64,000 nucleotides of DNA from the NCBI RefSeq assembly GCF_021129195.1, contig NZ_JAJOHW010000030.1, positions 1-64,000 on the forward strand, given 5' to 3'. Position 1 is the stretch's first letter, and each line of letters begins with the position of its first letter. The notes under the pieces are model-generated. The model was not told where the DNA came from. It saw only the letters and a list, made by a program, of their open reading frames with translations, and ran no database searches. Made by a program: the position numbers and the translations under genes. This document shows positions 1-8,674 of the stretch, in pieces. This stretch comes from Chromobacterium aquaticum. Lineage in GTDB: Bacteria > Pseudomonadota > Gammaproteobacteria > Burkholderiales > Chromobacteriaceae.

Positions 1-161
1 GCCGCCAGCGCCGCCGGCGCCAGACTCAGGCCGGCGCCGCCAAAGCCCGCCATCAGGGCCAGATGGATGGCGGCGCGCAGCGTATTCAGGGGGAAGGCGG
101 ATTGCGGCGCGAGTCGGCGTGTAGTTGATATGGGGAAGGCCGACCGTTTCTGACTCAACAT
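1..161 (-). CDS. TonB-dependent siderophore receptor, N-terminus only (runs off left edge)
   Basis: The first 53 codons of a minus-strand gene begin with ATG at 161-159. An AAAGGAA ribosome site lies just upstream at about 163-173. The translation starts MLSQKRSAFPISTTRRLAPQ and continues into a hydrophobic stretch (AIHLALMAGFGGAGLSLAPA), which looks like the long signal peptide of an outer-membrane TonB-dependent receptor. No plug or barrel is visible, so the family call rests on the signal peptide, the Fur-box match 75 bp upstream and its place next to a siderophore uptake operon. If right, it imports the ferric siderophore made by this locus. It could be another exported protein. Confidence 0.55.
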   Translation of the reverse strand, partial: MLSQKRSAFPISTTRRLAPQSAFPLNTLRAAIHLALMAGFGGAGLSLAPAALA

Positions 162-235
162 CCAGATTCCTTTCTACGTGAGGAGATTGTTTCACTTCAC
201 TATGTATTCCGAAGCAAAGTGCCAAACCCTCAAAT

Positions 236-254
236 AGAAATGAAAATCATTTTT
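236..254. promoter_or_regulatory. Candidate Fur box upstream of the receptor gene
   Basis: The 19-mer here matches the Fur consensus GATAATGATAATCATTATC at 13 of 19 positions and contains the core TGAAAATCATT. It sits about 75 bp upstream of the receptor start at 161. Two better matches occur elsewhere in the same locus (8339 and 17271), which makes iron repression of this gene likely. Confidence 0.6.
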
Positions 255-384
255 GATAGCACATCGTCAAGCCACCCGCGCAGCGTAGCTGAGCCAAGGC
301 GCGCCGACTCAGAAAACGAAGTTTCTGCGAAGCTACAGTACAAGTCGTACGACAAGGAGGCGCAACGCAGGATCAGGGGTTTTG

Positions 385-530
385 TTAGAACCTGTTTACG
401 ATCTGCTGCGCGTCGGCAATACGGCGTTGAAACCGAGCTCAAAATGCTCATGTACCATTTGTACATTCCGCTTTTTCGCCCGTTTTCGCCTTGTCTCGCC
501 TTAGCTCGCGAGATCGTAAACACGTTCTTA
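385..530. repeat. Short element with 20-bp inverted ends (MITE-like)
   Basis: The left end TTAGAACCTGTTTACGATCT (385-404) is repeated in inverted form at 511-530 with two mismatches. The 106 bp between hold no convincing gene. The neighbouring sequence GCTGCGCGTCGG is found again near 10,846, and a diverged copy of the left end occurs at about 12,352. This suggests a dispersed non-coding repeat family between genes. The rest of the gap between the receptor and the binding-protein gene (255-384) shows nothing I can name. Confidence 0.5.
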
Positions 531-537
531 GCGGGTC

Positions 538-1524
538 TTAACTACGATAACCCTTGATCACCTCATCCCCAATCCGGTTCAGGCAACTCAGGCTGGCGGT
601 GCACAGATACCAGGTTTCGGCATCGGCGAAGATCACCTTGCCCTTGCGCCAGGCCTTGGTCTGCCGCAGCAGCGGGTTGTCCAGCGTTTTCAGGTTCAGG
701 GCCGGCCGCCGCTCCATCACCGCGGTGCGGTCTATCACGTACAAGATGTCCGGGGCCGCCTGCTGGATGAACTCATTGGAGATGGGCTGGCCGTGCAGGC
801 CGCTATTGGTCTCATTGCTGGCCGGCTTCACGCCCAGGGTGTCGAAGATGTAGCCGTAGCGCGAGCGCACGCCGTAGGAGGTGAAAGCGCCGTTATTGTG
901 CAGCACGATCAGCGCCTTTTCCGGGCGGCCGGCGGTCACCTCGCGCACCTGCTTGATCTTGGCGTCGATCTCGCCGGCTTTCTCGCGCGCCAGCGCTTCC
1001 TTGCCCAAAATCCGGCCCAGGGTCAGCAAATGCTCCTTGGCCGTGTCCAGGGTATGGCCGGGGCGGTTGTTGAGGTCGATGTCGTAATGCAGCGTCGGCG
1101 CGATGCGGCTCAGCTCCGGATAGCTTTGCGCCTGCAGCGGCGAGATCAGGATCAGGTCCGGCTTGAGCGCGTGCAGCCGTTCCAGATTGGGCTGGATGGT
1201 GGTGCCCACGTCCATCACCTTGGCGTCCTGCTCGTACTTCTTCAGGAAGCCAGCCACATAGTCCTTGGAGATGCCCGCCACCGGCGCGCCCAGTTGGTCC
1301 AGCGCGTCCAGCTCGCTCATGTCAAAGGCCACCACCCGCTCCGGCCGCTTATTGATCTGGGTGGTGCCCAGCTCATGCTTGACGGTGACCGGGGCGTAGG
1401 CGGCCTGGGCCGCCGGCGCGGCGGCTGTGGATTGAGCCTGCCGGGCGTCGCAGCCCAGCAAGCCGCCGGCCACGGCCAGCGCCAGCAGGGCCGCGCGCGC
1501 GCGCGGCTGCTTATGAATGCTCAT
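538..1524 (-). CDS. Ferric-siderophore ABC transporter substrate-binding lipoprotein
   Basis: This 328-residue protein starts with a signal peptide ending in a lipobox (GGLLGC, Cys about residue 25), so it should be a lipoprotein in the periplasm. The body matches the helical-backbone iron-siderophore binding family (CeuE/FatB/FepB type), with RVVAFDMSELDALDQLG, DLILISPLQAQ near the middle and the typical C-terminal helix. It would hand the ferric siderophore from the outer-membrane receptor to the FecCD permeases. It is the last gene of the seven-gene operon and its ATG overlaps the stop of the ATPase gene (ATGA). The exact ligand cannot be read from sequence; the neighbours imply the siderophore built by the adjacent NRPSs. 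Confidence 0.9.
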   Translation of the reverse strand: MSIHKQPRARAALLALAVAGGLLGCDARQAQSTAAAPAAQAAYAPVTVKHELGTTQINKRPERVVAFDMSELDALDQLGAPVAGISKDYVAGFLKKYEQDAKVMDVGTTIQPNLERLHALKPDLILISPLQAQSYPELSRIAPTLHYDIDLNNRPGHTLDTAKEHLLTLGRILGKEALAREKAGEIDAKIKQVREVTAGRPEKALIVLHNNGAFTSYGVRSRYGYIFDTLGVKPASNETNSGLHGQPISNEFIQQAAPDILYVIDRTAVMERRPALNLKTLDNPLLRQTKAWRKGKVIFADAETWYLCTASLSCLNRIGDEVIKGYRS

Positions 1525-2303
1525 ACGGTTTCTCCAGAGGGTGAGGGATTGAAGTAATTGCAGACGAAGCCGCGCTCGCTGGGCAGGATGTCCACCGCCA
1601 GGCCGTAGAGATCGCGCAGCCGCGCCTGGGTGACCACCTCGGCCACCGGGCCGCAGCCATGCACCGCGCCCGCCTTCATCGCGACGATGTGGTCCGAGTA
1701 ATTGGCGGCGAAATTGATGTCATGCACCACCAGGATCACGGTGCGGCCTTGTTCCTCGCTCAGCCGGCGTATCGCCTGCATGATGTGCACCGCGTGCTTC
1801 ATGTCCAGGTTGTTGAGCGGCTCGTCCAGCAGCAGGTAGTCGGACTGCTGGGCGATGCTCATCGCCAGAAAAGCCATCTGCCGCTGGCCGCCGCTGAGCT
1901 CGTCCAGATAGCGGGCGCGCAGCGGCTGCAGGCCCAGGAAGGCCAGCGCCTCGTCCACCGCGCGGCGGTCGTCCCGGCTCAGCAGGCCCTGGCTGTAAGG
2001 GAAACGGCCAAAACCCACCAGCTCCTCCACCGTCAGGCGCAGGCCGATATTGGGATGCTGGCGCAAGGTGGCCACGCGCTTGGCGTAGCTGCGCAGCGGA
2101 ATCCGCTCTATCTCCTCGCCGTCCATCAGGATGCGGCCGGCGCTGGGCTTCAGCAGCCGGGCGATGGACATCAGCAGCGTGCTCTTGCCGGCGCCGTTGG
2201 GGCCGATCAGCGAGGTGACTTGCCGGGAGGGAAAGCTGAGATTGACGTCGCGCAGCACTTGTTTGTCGCCGTAGGCTTTGTAGACGCGCTCAAGCGTGAT
2301 CAT
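1521..2303 (-). CDS. Ferric-siderophore ABC transporter ATP-binding protein
   Basis: The open frame extends further upstream, but the real start is the ATG at 2303 (MITLERVYKAYGDKQVL), because this is where the ABC fold begins and it overlaps the upstream permease stop. It gives 260 residues, normal for FepC/FhuC-type ATPases. Walker A is GPNGAGKST, the signature is LSGGQ, and Walker B is DYLLLDEPLNNLD with the D-loop following. A switch histidine lies in ILVVHDINFA. It powers the two FecCD permeases encoded directly upstream. All genes of this operon overlap by a few bases, which suggests translational coupling. Confidence 0.95.
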   Translation of the reverse strand: MITLERVYKAYGDKQVLRDVNLSFPSRQVTSLIGPNGAGKSTLLMSIARLLKPSAGRILMDGEEIERIPLRSYAKRVATLRQHPNIGLRLTVEELVGFGRFPYSQGLLSRDDRRAVDEALAFLGLQPLRARYLDELSGGQRQMAFLAMSIAQQSDYLLLDEPLNNLDMKHAVHIMQAIRRLSEEQGRTVILVVHDINFAANYSDHIVAMKAGAVHGCGPVAEVVTQARLRDLYGLAVDILPSERGFVCNYFNPSPSGETV

Positions 2304-3250
2304 GCATGTCCTCTGCTGCGCACCATCAGCGCCAGGAAATAAGCGCCGCATACCAGGTTGACCAGAATGCTGACGGTGGTTTTGTAATTGAACAGCTGCT
2401 CCACCAGGAGTTGGGCAGCAATGAAGATGGCGATGGCGACGGCGCAGGCCAGCGGCAGCGTGACCCGATGCCGGAAGGTGCGCGCCAGCGCGTAAGTGAT
2501 GTTGGCGACGAAGACGCCCATGAAGGCGGTGGGCCCCACCAGGCTGGTGGACACCGCCGCCAGCACCGCGATCAGCGCCAGCTGCATGCGCACATTGCCG
2601 GGGTAATCCACGCCCAGGGAAATGGCCTGCTCGCGCCCCAGCAGCAGCACGTCCAGCACCGCCAGCCGCCGGCATACCGTCCAGGCCGCGGCCGCGGTCA
2701 GCAGCGCGGCGAACAGCAGCGCCCCGGGCTGAACCCGGTTGAAGGAGGCGTAGCTGAAGCCCTGCAGGATGGCGAATTCGCCGGGGCTGGTCTTGAGCTG
2801 GATGAACTGGGTGAAAGTGCCCAGCACCATGGTCAGCACCAGGCCGCTCAGCAGCAGCAGATAGAGATCGTTGCGCTCCTTGCGGAACAGCGCGCGGTGC
2901 AAGGCCCAGGAATAGGCCAGCATCACCGCGATGGACAGCAGCGCGTTGCCGTGGCGGCCCAGCAGCGCCAGGCTTTGTGCGCCCAGCAGCAATACCAGCA
3001 GCGCCTGCAGCAATAGGTAGATCGCCTCGTAACCCATGATGGCCGGGGTCAGGATGCGGTTGCCGGTCAACGTCTGGAAGGTCAGCGCGGACACGGCGAT
3101 GCAGACGCCGGCCACCCCCATCGCCGCCAGGCGGATCAGCCGATTGGGAATCACGTAATCGAAATCCAGGCCGGAGCCCAGCAGCAGGAACAGCAGCGCC
3201 AGCGCCGCCGACAGCGCCCAGACGCCGCGGCGGATCAGGGCGTCCCTCAT
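2300..3250 (-). CDS. Iron-siderophore ABC permease (FecCD family), second subunit
   Basis: An inner-membrane permease of about 316 residues with some nine or ten hydrophobic segments and the FecCD family pattern (LTGNRILTPAIMGYEAIYLLLQ early, GREQAISLGVDYPGN in the coupling loop, LVGPTAFMGVFVANITYALA late). The start at 3250 (MRDALIRRGV) is preferred over the ATG at 3262 because it overlaps the upstream stop as ATGA and has GGAAG 5-9 bases upstream. It should form a heterodimer with the product of the gene before it. Confidence 0.9.
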   Translation of the reverse strand: MRDALIRRGVWALSAALALLFLLLGSGLDFDYVIPNRLIRLAAMGVAGVCIAVSALTFQTLTGNRILTPAIMGYEAIYLLLQALLVLLLGAQSLALLGRHGNALLSIAVMLAYSWALHRALFRKERNDLYLLLLSGLVLTMVLGTFTQFIQLKTSPGEFAILQGFSYASFNRVQPGALLFAALLTAAAAWTVCRRLAVLDVLLLGREQAISLGVDYPGNVRMQLALIAVLAAVSTSLVGPTAFMGVFVANITYALARTFRHRVTLPLACAVAIAIFIAAQLLVEQLFNYKTTVSILVNLVCGAYFLALMVRSRGHA

Positions 3251-4194
3251 TTGTGCTTCCATAGAATCATCATCAGGAACAGGACGCCGCCCACGCTGCC
3301 CGCGGTCAGGCCGATGGGCACTTCAAACGGGTAGATCAGCAGGCGGCCTATGATGTCGCAAACCAACATCAACAAGGCGCCGCAGGCGGCGACGATGGGC
3401 AGCGTGCGCTGCAGGTTCTCGCCCCAGCGCAGCGCCACCAGATTGGGAATGACCAGGCCGACAAAGGGAATCGCGCCCACGGTGATGACGGTGGCGGCCA
3501 CCGTCACCGCCACCAGCACCAGGCCCAGCGCCGCGGTGGCCGCATAGCTCAGGCCCAGGCTGGCCGCCATCTCCTCGCCCATCCCCAGCACGGTGAAGCG
3601 GTGGGCGTAGCAATACGCCAGCGCGACGATGGGCAGGATCAGGTAGACGATCTCGTAATTGCCTTCGACGATCTTGGAAAAATCGCCCAGCAACCAGCCC
3701 TGCATGCTTTGCAGGATGTTGTGGCGGTAGGCGTAGAACTCGGCCACCGCGCTGAGCACGCTGCCGTACATCAGCCCTATCACCGGCACCAGCACGGTGT
3801 TCTTGAACTGGATGCGGCGGATGATGGCGATGAAGACCAGACTGGAGGCGAAACAGAAAGCCAGCGCGAACAACATCCGCCCCAGATTGCCGGCCTCCGG
3901 CGCCAGGCTCAGCCCCACCAGAATGCCCAGCTTGGCCGCGTCCAGCCCGCCGGAGGTGGCCGGCTCCACAAAACGGTTACGCACGATCTGCTGCAGGATC
4001 ACCCCGCACACCGACAGCCCCACCCCCACCAGCAGCAACGCCGCCAAGCGCGGCAGCCGGCTGGCGGTGAGGGTCAGCCAGCTGTCGTCGGACAGGGCCA
4101 GCGGCCCGGTCCAGGCCATCTGCTTGGCCCCCACCATCAGGGACAGGCCGCTGCAGGCCAACAGCAGCAGCGGCAAGGCGAGTCGTTTCAACAC
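3247..4194 (-). CDS. Iron-siderophore ABC permease (FecCD family), first subunit
   Basis: A 315-residue polytopic membrane protein. Family signatures include RLPRLAALLLVGVGLSVCGV near residue 50, RNRFVEPATSGGLDAAKLG next, GEEMAASLGLSYAATAALGL in the coupling loop and IPFVGLVIPNLVALRWG towards the C-terminus. The start codon is probably GTG at 4194 (TTG at 4191 is also possible) and overlaps the stop of the upstream ABC exporter gene. Together with the next permease and the ATPase it forms the importer for the ferric siderophore. Confidence 0.9.
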   Translation of the reverse strand: MLKRLALPLLLLACSGLSLMVGAKQMAWTGPLALSDDSWLTLTASRLPRLAALLLVGVGLSVCGVILQQIVRNRFVEPATSGGLDAAKLGILVGLSLAPEAGNLGRMLFALAFCFASSLVFIAIIRRIQFKNTVLVPVIGLMYGSVLSAVAEFYAYRHNILQSMQGWLLGDFSKIVEGNYEIVYLILPIVALAYCYAHRFTVLGMGEEMAASLGLSYAATAALGLVLVAVTVAATVITVGAIPFVGLVIPNLVALRWGENLQRTLPIVAACGALLMLVCDIIGRLLIYPFEVPIGLTAGSVGGVLFLMMILWKHK

Positions 4195-5957
4195 ACGGCC
4201 TCTGCCGCCGGCGCCGCGGTAATGCGCCAGCCCTTGGCGCTTCTGCGCTGCTCCAGGAAGTGGGCGTAGAGGCCGGCGCGCGCGCTCAGCTCGGCATGGC
4301 TGCCTTGCTCGCGCACCTTGCCGTCCTCCAGCACCACGATCTGGTCCGCCATCTCCACCGTGGACAGCTGGTGGGCGATGACGATCAGGGTGCGCTTGCC
4401 GCGCAGCCGCGCCAGCGCCTCGGCGATGGCGGCCTGGTTCTCGGTATCCAGCGCCGCCGTGGCCTCGTCCACCAGCAGGATGGGCGCGTCCTTGATCAGC
4501 GCCCGCGCAATGGAGATGCGCTGGCGTTCGCCGCCGGACAAGCGCGCGCCGCCCTCGCCCACCGGGGTGTCCAGGCCCTGCGGCAGGCGCTCGATGATTT
4601 CCTCCACGCCGGCCAGCTTGGCCGCCGCCAGCACTTCGGCGTCGCTGGCGTCCGGCTTGCCGATGCGAATGTTGTCGCCGATGCTGCCCTGGAACAGATA
4701 AGCGTCCTGGAAGATCTGGCTGATCTGGCCGGCCAGCCGTTCGCTGGACAGATCGCGGACATCCACGCCGCCCACTTTCACCTCGCCCTGGTCCACGTCG
4801 AAGAAGCGGGCGATCAGGCGCAACACCGTGGTTTTGCCGGAACCGGACGCGCCCACCAGCGCGGTCATGCTGCCCGGCGCTATGCGCAGGCTGAGCTCGC
4901 TCAGCACTTGCACCTGTTCCGGCCCGTAGCGGAAGCCCACCCGGTGCAACTCCACCGAGGCGTCCGCCGGTTCGCCGGAACGGACCGGCTCGGCCATGGG
5001 TTCCACCTCGAACAGCTTGGCCACCGCCTGCAGCTGGCCGCGCGCGCCGCGCAGCACCTCGCTATAGCCGGCCACGTCCAGCAGCGGGTCGATGAAACGG
5101 CTCATCAGCATCAGCGCCACCAGCGCCGGAATCACCGTGGCCGGGCTCAGACCCAGGTCGGCATGGTCGCTCAGCCACAGCGCGGCCACCAACAGCAGCG
5201 CGGCGAAGCTGGCCTGCACCGCCCAGACATTGAGCACCGAGGACAAGGCCGACAGCCGGATCAAGCGCCGGCCGGAGCGCTGCTGCTGGGCGATGGCCTG
5301 CTCCAGAAAACGCATGCCGCCGCTTTCGCCGTTGAAGGCGCGCAGCACCGATTGCGCCTGCGCGAACTCCACCATGCGCTGGCTGCTCTGGCCGGCGTGC
5401 TGCTGATAGGCCTGGTCCGCGCGCTGGCTCAGCCGCGCGGTCAGCCCAAACACCAGCAGCAGGCAAGGCAGGCTGGCCAGCCCCACCCAGCCCATCAGCG
5501 GATTGACGGCGAACAGCGCGCCCAGCACCACCACCGGCGTCACCACGCCGACAAACAACGGGGTGAACACATGAGCCGGCAACTGGGCCATTTCCATCAT
5601 GCCCTGGGTGGCGATGTGGTTGAGCCGGGCGGTATTGCCAGCGCTGAACCAGCCCACCGGCAGGCCGCCGACATGCTCGGCCAAACGGTGGCGTCCGCCT
5701 TGCAGCACGGCGATGCCCACCGCGATGCCGGCTTTCTCCACCTTGCGCCGCAAGCCCCAGCACAGCGCCACGCCCAGCGCCTGCGCCGCCAGCCACATGC
5801 CGGCCGCGCGCGCCTCGCCGGCCAGCAGATGGCTGAGTACCGGCGCCAGCATCACGATGGTCACGCCGCACAGCAGGCTGTAGATCAAGGCCAGCCACGC
5901 GTAGCGGCGCAATTTGACCGCGTCCTCCCCCAGCAGCCGAATAAAAGTCTTCAACAT
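4188..5957 (-). CDS. Siderophore-associated ABC half-transporter (YbtQ/BarB-like)
   Basis: A fused membrane-ATPase protein of about 589 residues if started at ATG 5957 (MLKTFIRLLGEDAVKL). An upstream ATG at 5969 is possible. Six membrane segments occupy roughly residues 15-320. The ATPase follows with Walker A GASGSGKTT, signature LSGGE and Walker B ILLVDEATAALD. It overlaps the preceding ABC gene by 7 bases, so the two likely form a heterodimer. Pairs of this kind in siderophore loci are either exporters (BarAB of acinetobactin) or atypical inner-membrane importers (YbtPQ, IrtAB); sequence alone does not decide. A separate FecCD importer in the same operon favours a role in export, but this is inference. 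Confidence 0.85.
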   Translation of the reverse strand: MLKTFIRLLGEDAVKLRRYAWLALIYSLLCGVTIVMLAPVLSHLLAGEARAAGMWLAAQALGVALCWGLRRKVEKAGIAVGIAVLQGGRHRLAEHVGGLPVGWFSAGNTARLNHIATQGMMEMAQLPAHVFTPLFVGVVTPVVVLGALFAVNPLMGWVGLASLPCLLLVFGLTARLSQRADQAYQQHAGQSSQRMVEFAQAQSVLRAFNGESGGMRFLEQAIAQQQRSGRRLIRLSALSSVLNVWAVQASFAALLLVAALWLSDHADLGLSPATVIPALVALMLMSRFIDPLLDVAGYSEVLRGARGQLQAVAKLFEVEPMAEPVRSGEPADASVELHRVGFRYGPEQVQVLSELSLRIAPGSMTALVGASGSGKTTVLRLIARFFDVDQGEVKVGGVDVRDLSSERLAGQISQIFQDAYLFQGSIGDNIRIGKPDASDAEVLAAAKLAGVEEIIERLPQGLDTPVGEGGARLSGGERQRISIARALIKDAPILLVDEATAALDTENQAAIAEALARLRGKRTLIVIAHQLSTVEMADQIVVLEDGKVREQGSHAELSARAGLYAHFLEQRRSAKGWRITAAPAAEAVC

Positions 5958-7747
5958 TGCGGCACCCATCCTTCCTGTTCTGCTTCCCCGGCCTTGCCGT
6001 AATGACCCTGCGCCCACAGCCGCGCATAGCAGCCGCCCTGTTCCAGCAACTCATGGTGGCGGCCGCGCTCGATCAGCCGGCCCTGGTCCACCACCAGGAT
6101 CTGGTCCGCCTGCATCACCGTGTCCAGCCGGTGCGCGATCACCACCAGGGTGCGGCCGCGGGCGAAGGCGGACAGCGCCTGCTGCAGCTTGACCTCGTTT
6201 TCCGCGTCGGCCGCCGCCGTCGCCTCGTCCAGCACCAGCACCGGCGGGTCCAGCAATACCGCGCGGGCGATGCTCAGCCGCTGGGCCTCGCCGCCGGAGA
6301 ACTGCACGTCCTCGCCTATCACCGCCTCGTAGCCGCGCGGCAGCTCGAGAATGCGCTCATGGATATTGGCCATGCGCGCGGCGGCCTCGATTTCCGCCTG
6401 GCTGGCGGAAGGCCGGCCCAGCGCGATGTTGTCGCGCACGCTGGCGTGGATCAGCCTCACGTCCTGCAGCACGAAGCCGATGCGCCGATACAGCTCCGCG
6501 CTGTCCAGCTGCCGCAGATCCACGCCGCCCAGGGTGATGCGCCCGGCGCTGGGGTCGAAGAAGCGCAGCAGCAGCCGCGCCAGCGTGGACTTGCCGGCGC
6601 CGGAGGGGCCGACGATGGCCGTCACCGTGCCCGGGGCCAGCGTGAAATCGATGCCGGACAGCACCGGCTCCTGCTCGGCATAGCCGTAGCTCAGCCCTTC
6701 CACGCGGATTTCGGCGTCGGCCGGCCGCGCCGCGCCGGCGGCGGTTTCCAGCACCGGCGTCTGCAACAGCGCGTGCACGCGCTGGGCCGCGCCGGTGGCG
6801 TGGTTCAAATCATGAGTGATGTAGCTCAGCATCAACAGCGGCGAGCTCAGCCCCGGCGCCACCAGGGCGAAGGGCAGCACCTCCACCGGAGCGATCCAGC
6901 CCAGGCCCACCATCAGCGCGCCGAAAGCCAGCACCACGCCCAGCACCGACACCGGCGCGATGATGGCGTTGGCGTTGGCCATGGAACTGACCAGCGGCCG
7001 GGTGAAATCGGTGAAGGCGCTGGCGAAGGCGTCTATCGCCGCGCGGTAGCTGCCGTGCGCCTTGTGCTGCGCGCCAAAGGCCTTGACCACCGGAATGCCG
7101 TTGACGAACTCCACCACCGCGTTATTGATGCGCGCCATGCCCGCGCCAAAGCTCTCCATATTGGCCGCGCTGGCCTGGTGCGCCCGCGCGAAGAACAGGA
7201 AGAACAGCGGAAACGGCAGCAGCGAGGCAATGGCCATGCGCCAGTCCATCGCGAACAGATAGACGATGGACGCCAGCACCGCGCCCACGCTGCGTCCCAG
7301 CGTGGTGTAGAAATGGGCGGTCAGGCTGTGCAGGGTGCCGATATCGTCGTGCATCGCCTGCTTGACCTCGCCCGAGGCGCGGCTGGTGAACCAGCCCAGC
7401 GGCACCTTGGCCAGCCGGCGGGTAATCGCCAGGCGCAGCAGGCCGGTGATGCGGTTGTCCGCCAGGTGGGCCACCACGTCGCCGGCCAGGATCAGCGTCA
7501 TGCCGGCGAACAGGCAAAGCAGGCTCAGGCCCACCACCCGCCACAAGACATCGCCGCTCAAGGCGGCCGCGCCCTGGCCCAGCGCCAGCTGCGCGATATG
7601 GGCGACGCCGGCTAGCGGCGCCAAGCTCAGCATGGCGCCCAGGCCCGCCAGCAGACCGGCGGCGATCAGCCGGCCGCGTATCGGCGCCAGCACACGGGCG
7701 ATAGGCCCGGCGGCGGCCTCTCCCAAAACCTCTTCCTCAACACTCAT
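5951..7747 (-). CDS. Siderophore-associated ABC half-transporter (YbtP/BarA-like)
   Basis: The true start is ATG 7747 (MSVEEEVLGEAAAGPI), with a GAGGAG site 6-7 bases upstream and an ATGA overlap with the sigma-factor stop; the frame stays open upstream but that part encodes the sigma factor in another frame. The 598-residue product has an N-terminal six-helix membrane domain (about 35-320) and a C-terminal ATPase with Walker A GPSGAGKST, signature FSGGE and Walker B VLVLDEATAAAD. It is the likely partner of the next gene. The pair resembles the exporter-fold transporters found in catechol/phenolate siderophore clusters. Confidence 0.85.
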   Translation of the reverse strand: MSVEEEVLGEAAAGPIARVLAPIRGRLIAAGLLAGLGAMLSLAPLAGVAHIAQLALGQGAAALSGDVLWRVVGLSLLCLFAGMTLILAGDVVAHLADNRITGLLRLAITRRLAKVPLGWFTSRASGEVKQAMHDDIGTLHSLTAHFYTTLGRSVGAVLASIVYLFAMDWRMAIASLLPFPLFFLFFARAHQASAANMESFGAGMARINNAVVEFVNGIPVVKAFGAQHKAHGSYRAAIDAFASAFTDFTRPLVSSMANANAIIAPVSVLGVVLAFGALMVGLGWIAPVEVLPFALVAPGLSSPLLMLSYITHDLNHATGAAQRVHALLQTPVLETAAGAARPADAEIRVEGLSYGYAEQEPVLSGIDFTLAPGTVTAIVGPSGAGKSTLARLLLRFFDPSAGRITLGGVDLRQLDSAELYRRIGFVLQDVRLIHASVRDNIALGRPSASQAEIEAAARMANIHERILELPRGYEAVIGEDVQFSGGEAQRLSIARAVLLDPPVLVLDEATAAADAENEVKLQQALSAFARGRTLVVIAHRLDTVMQADQILVVDQGRLIERGRHHELLEQGGCYARLWAQGHYGKAGEAEQEGWVPQC

Positions 7748-8313
7748 GACAACTCCTCTACGACACGAATTAATGAATGCGGCTTGCAGCCACCCTGCCC
7801 CAGGCCGGCCTCCACGCTGCGGCGGCAAGCCTGCAGGCCGAGCGCGACGTATTTCTCCACCGACGACACCGACACCTGCAGCTCCGCGGCGATATCGCCG
7901 TAGCTCATGCCGTTGAGCCGGGACAAGAGCAGGGCCTGGCACACCTTGAACGACTTGCCCATCAGCGCCAGGTCCACCCCCTTGATCTCCTCCTTCAGCA
8001 GCGCGCGCGCCTCTTCCGACTGCGCGCGCGGCTCCGGCTGCAAGGCCTGGCTTTCCAGATAGCGGGCCTCCAGCCGGCGGCGGCGCAGCAGATCGATCAC
8101 CTTGCCCTTGGCGATTTGCGCCAAATGACAACGCGATTCTTCCGCCGGCGGAATCCGCCCTTTCTGGATGAGGTGCAGGTAAATGTCGTGAGCCAGATCC
8201 GTCGCATCGTTCGGATTGCCCAACTTGCGCTGCAGCAAGCCGCACAGCCAGCTGTGGTGATCCAGGTACAAGCTCTGCAATTGCGACTGAAAAGTGATCG
8301 GGCCATTGTCCAC
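7744..8313 (-). CDS. ECF RNA polymerase sigma factor, FecI-like
   Basis: A 189-residue sigma-70 family protein starting with GTG at 8313, supported by AAGGAG six bases upstream. Region 2 is near residues 15-80 (NDATDLAHDIYLHLIQKG, then KGKVIDLLRRRRLEARYLES) and region 4 near 115-175 (SRLNGMSYGDIAAELQVSVS, a helix-turn-helix). This is the iron-starvation sigma type (FecI/PvdS). It is the first gene of the seven-gene transport operon and a strong Fur box lies 26 bp upstream, so low iron should switch on the sigma factor and its operon. No FecR-like anti-sigma gene is adjacent. Its other targets may include the receptor and NRPS genes. Confidence 0.9.
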   Translation of the reverse strand: MDNGPITFQSQLQSLYLDHHSWLCGLLQRKLGNPNDATDLAHDIYLHLIQKGRIPPAEESRCHLAQIAKGKVIDLLRRRRLEARYLESQALQPEPRAQSEEARALLKEEIKGVDLALMGKSFKVCQALLLSRLNGMSYGDIAAELQVSVSSVEKYVALGLQACRRSVEAGLGQGGCKPHSLIRVVEELS

Positions 8314-8338
8314 GCCCCTCTCCTTTTCACTTGTATTT

Positions 8339-8357
8339 GCAAATGATAATCATTTTT
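8339..8357. promoter_or_regulatory. Fur box between the sigma-factor operon and the NRPS gene
   Basis: This 19-mer matches the Fur consensus at 15 of 19 positions and contains the perfect core AATGATAATCATT. It is followed by another AT-rich partial repeat (TTATTATTATCA). It lies in the 361-bp gap between the divergent sigma gene (start 8313, minus) and the NRPS gene (start 8675, plus), so one site may control both. The remainder of the gap (8358-8660) shows no gene. Confidence 0.8.
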
Positions 8358-8674
8358 ATTATTATCACCGACATTGTCAATACGTCATACCTAAAGCAAA
8401 CACACAATGTCCTTTGCATTAATTATGCCGAAAAGCCAGTTTACGAACGCCAGGCATGACGTATAAGCGCCCCCTCAGCCCGATGGGGCCGTGACAGACA
8501 CGGCCGGAATCCCGCGCCTCCCATGCCGTAGACATCTCATCGCAAGAACCCGCCGCACCCATTCCCAGGGCCGTCATCCCCCGACGACGCGTCCTGTTGA
8601 CTGGCGACCGTCAAATGCCTCCCGTCGCCGCCCATAAAGATGATTGGCTGTTGAATTTCAGAAGGAGACCACTC

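Noticed and set aside
4188-7747. Calling the paired ABC half-transporters definite siderophore importers or exporters
   Set aside because: Both YbtPQ-type importers and BarAB-type exporters share this fold and context; the sequence does not decide, so only the broad call was given.
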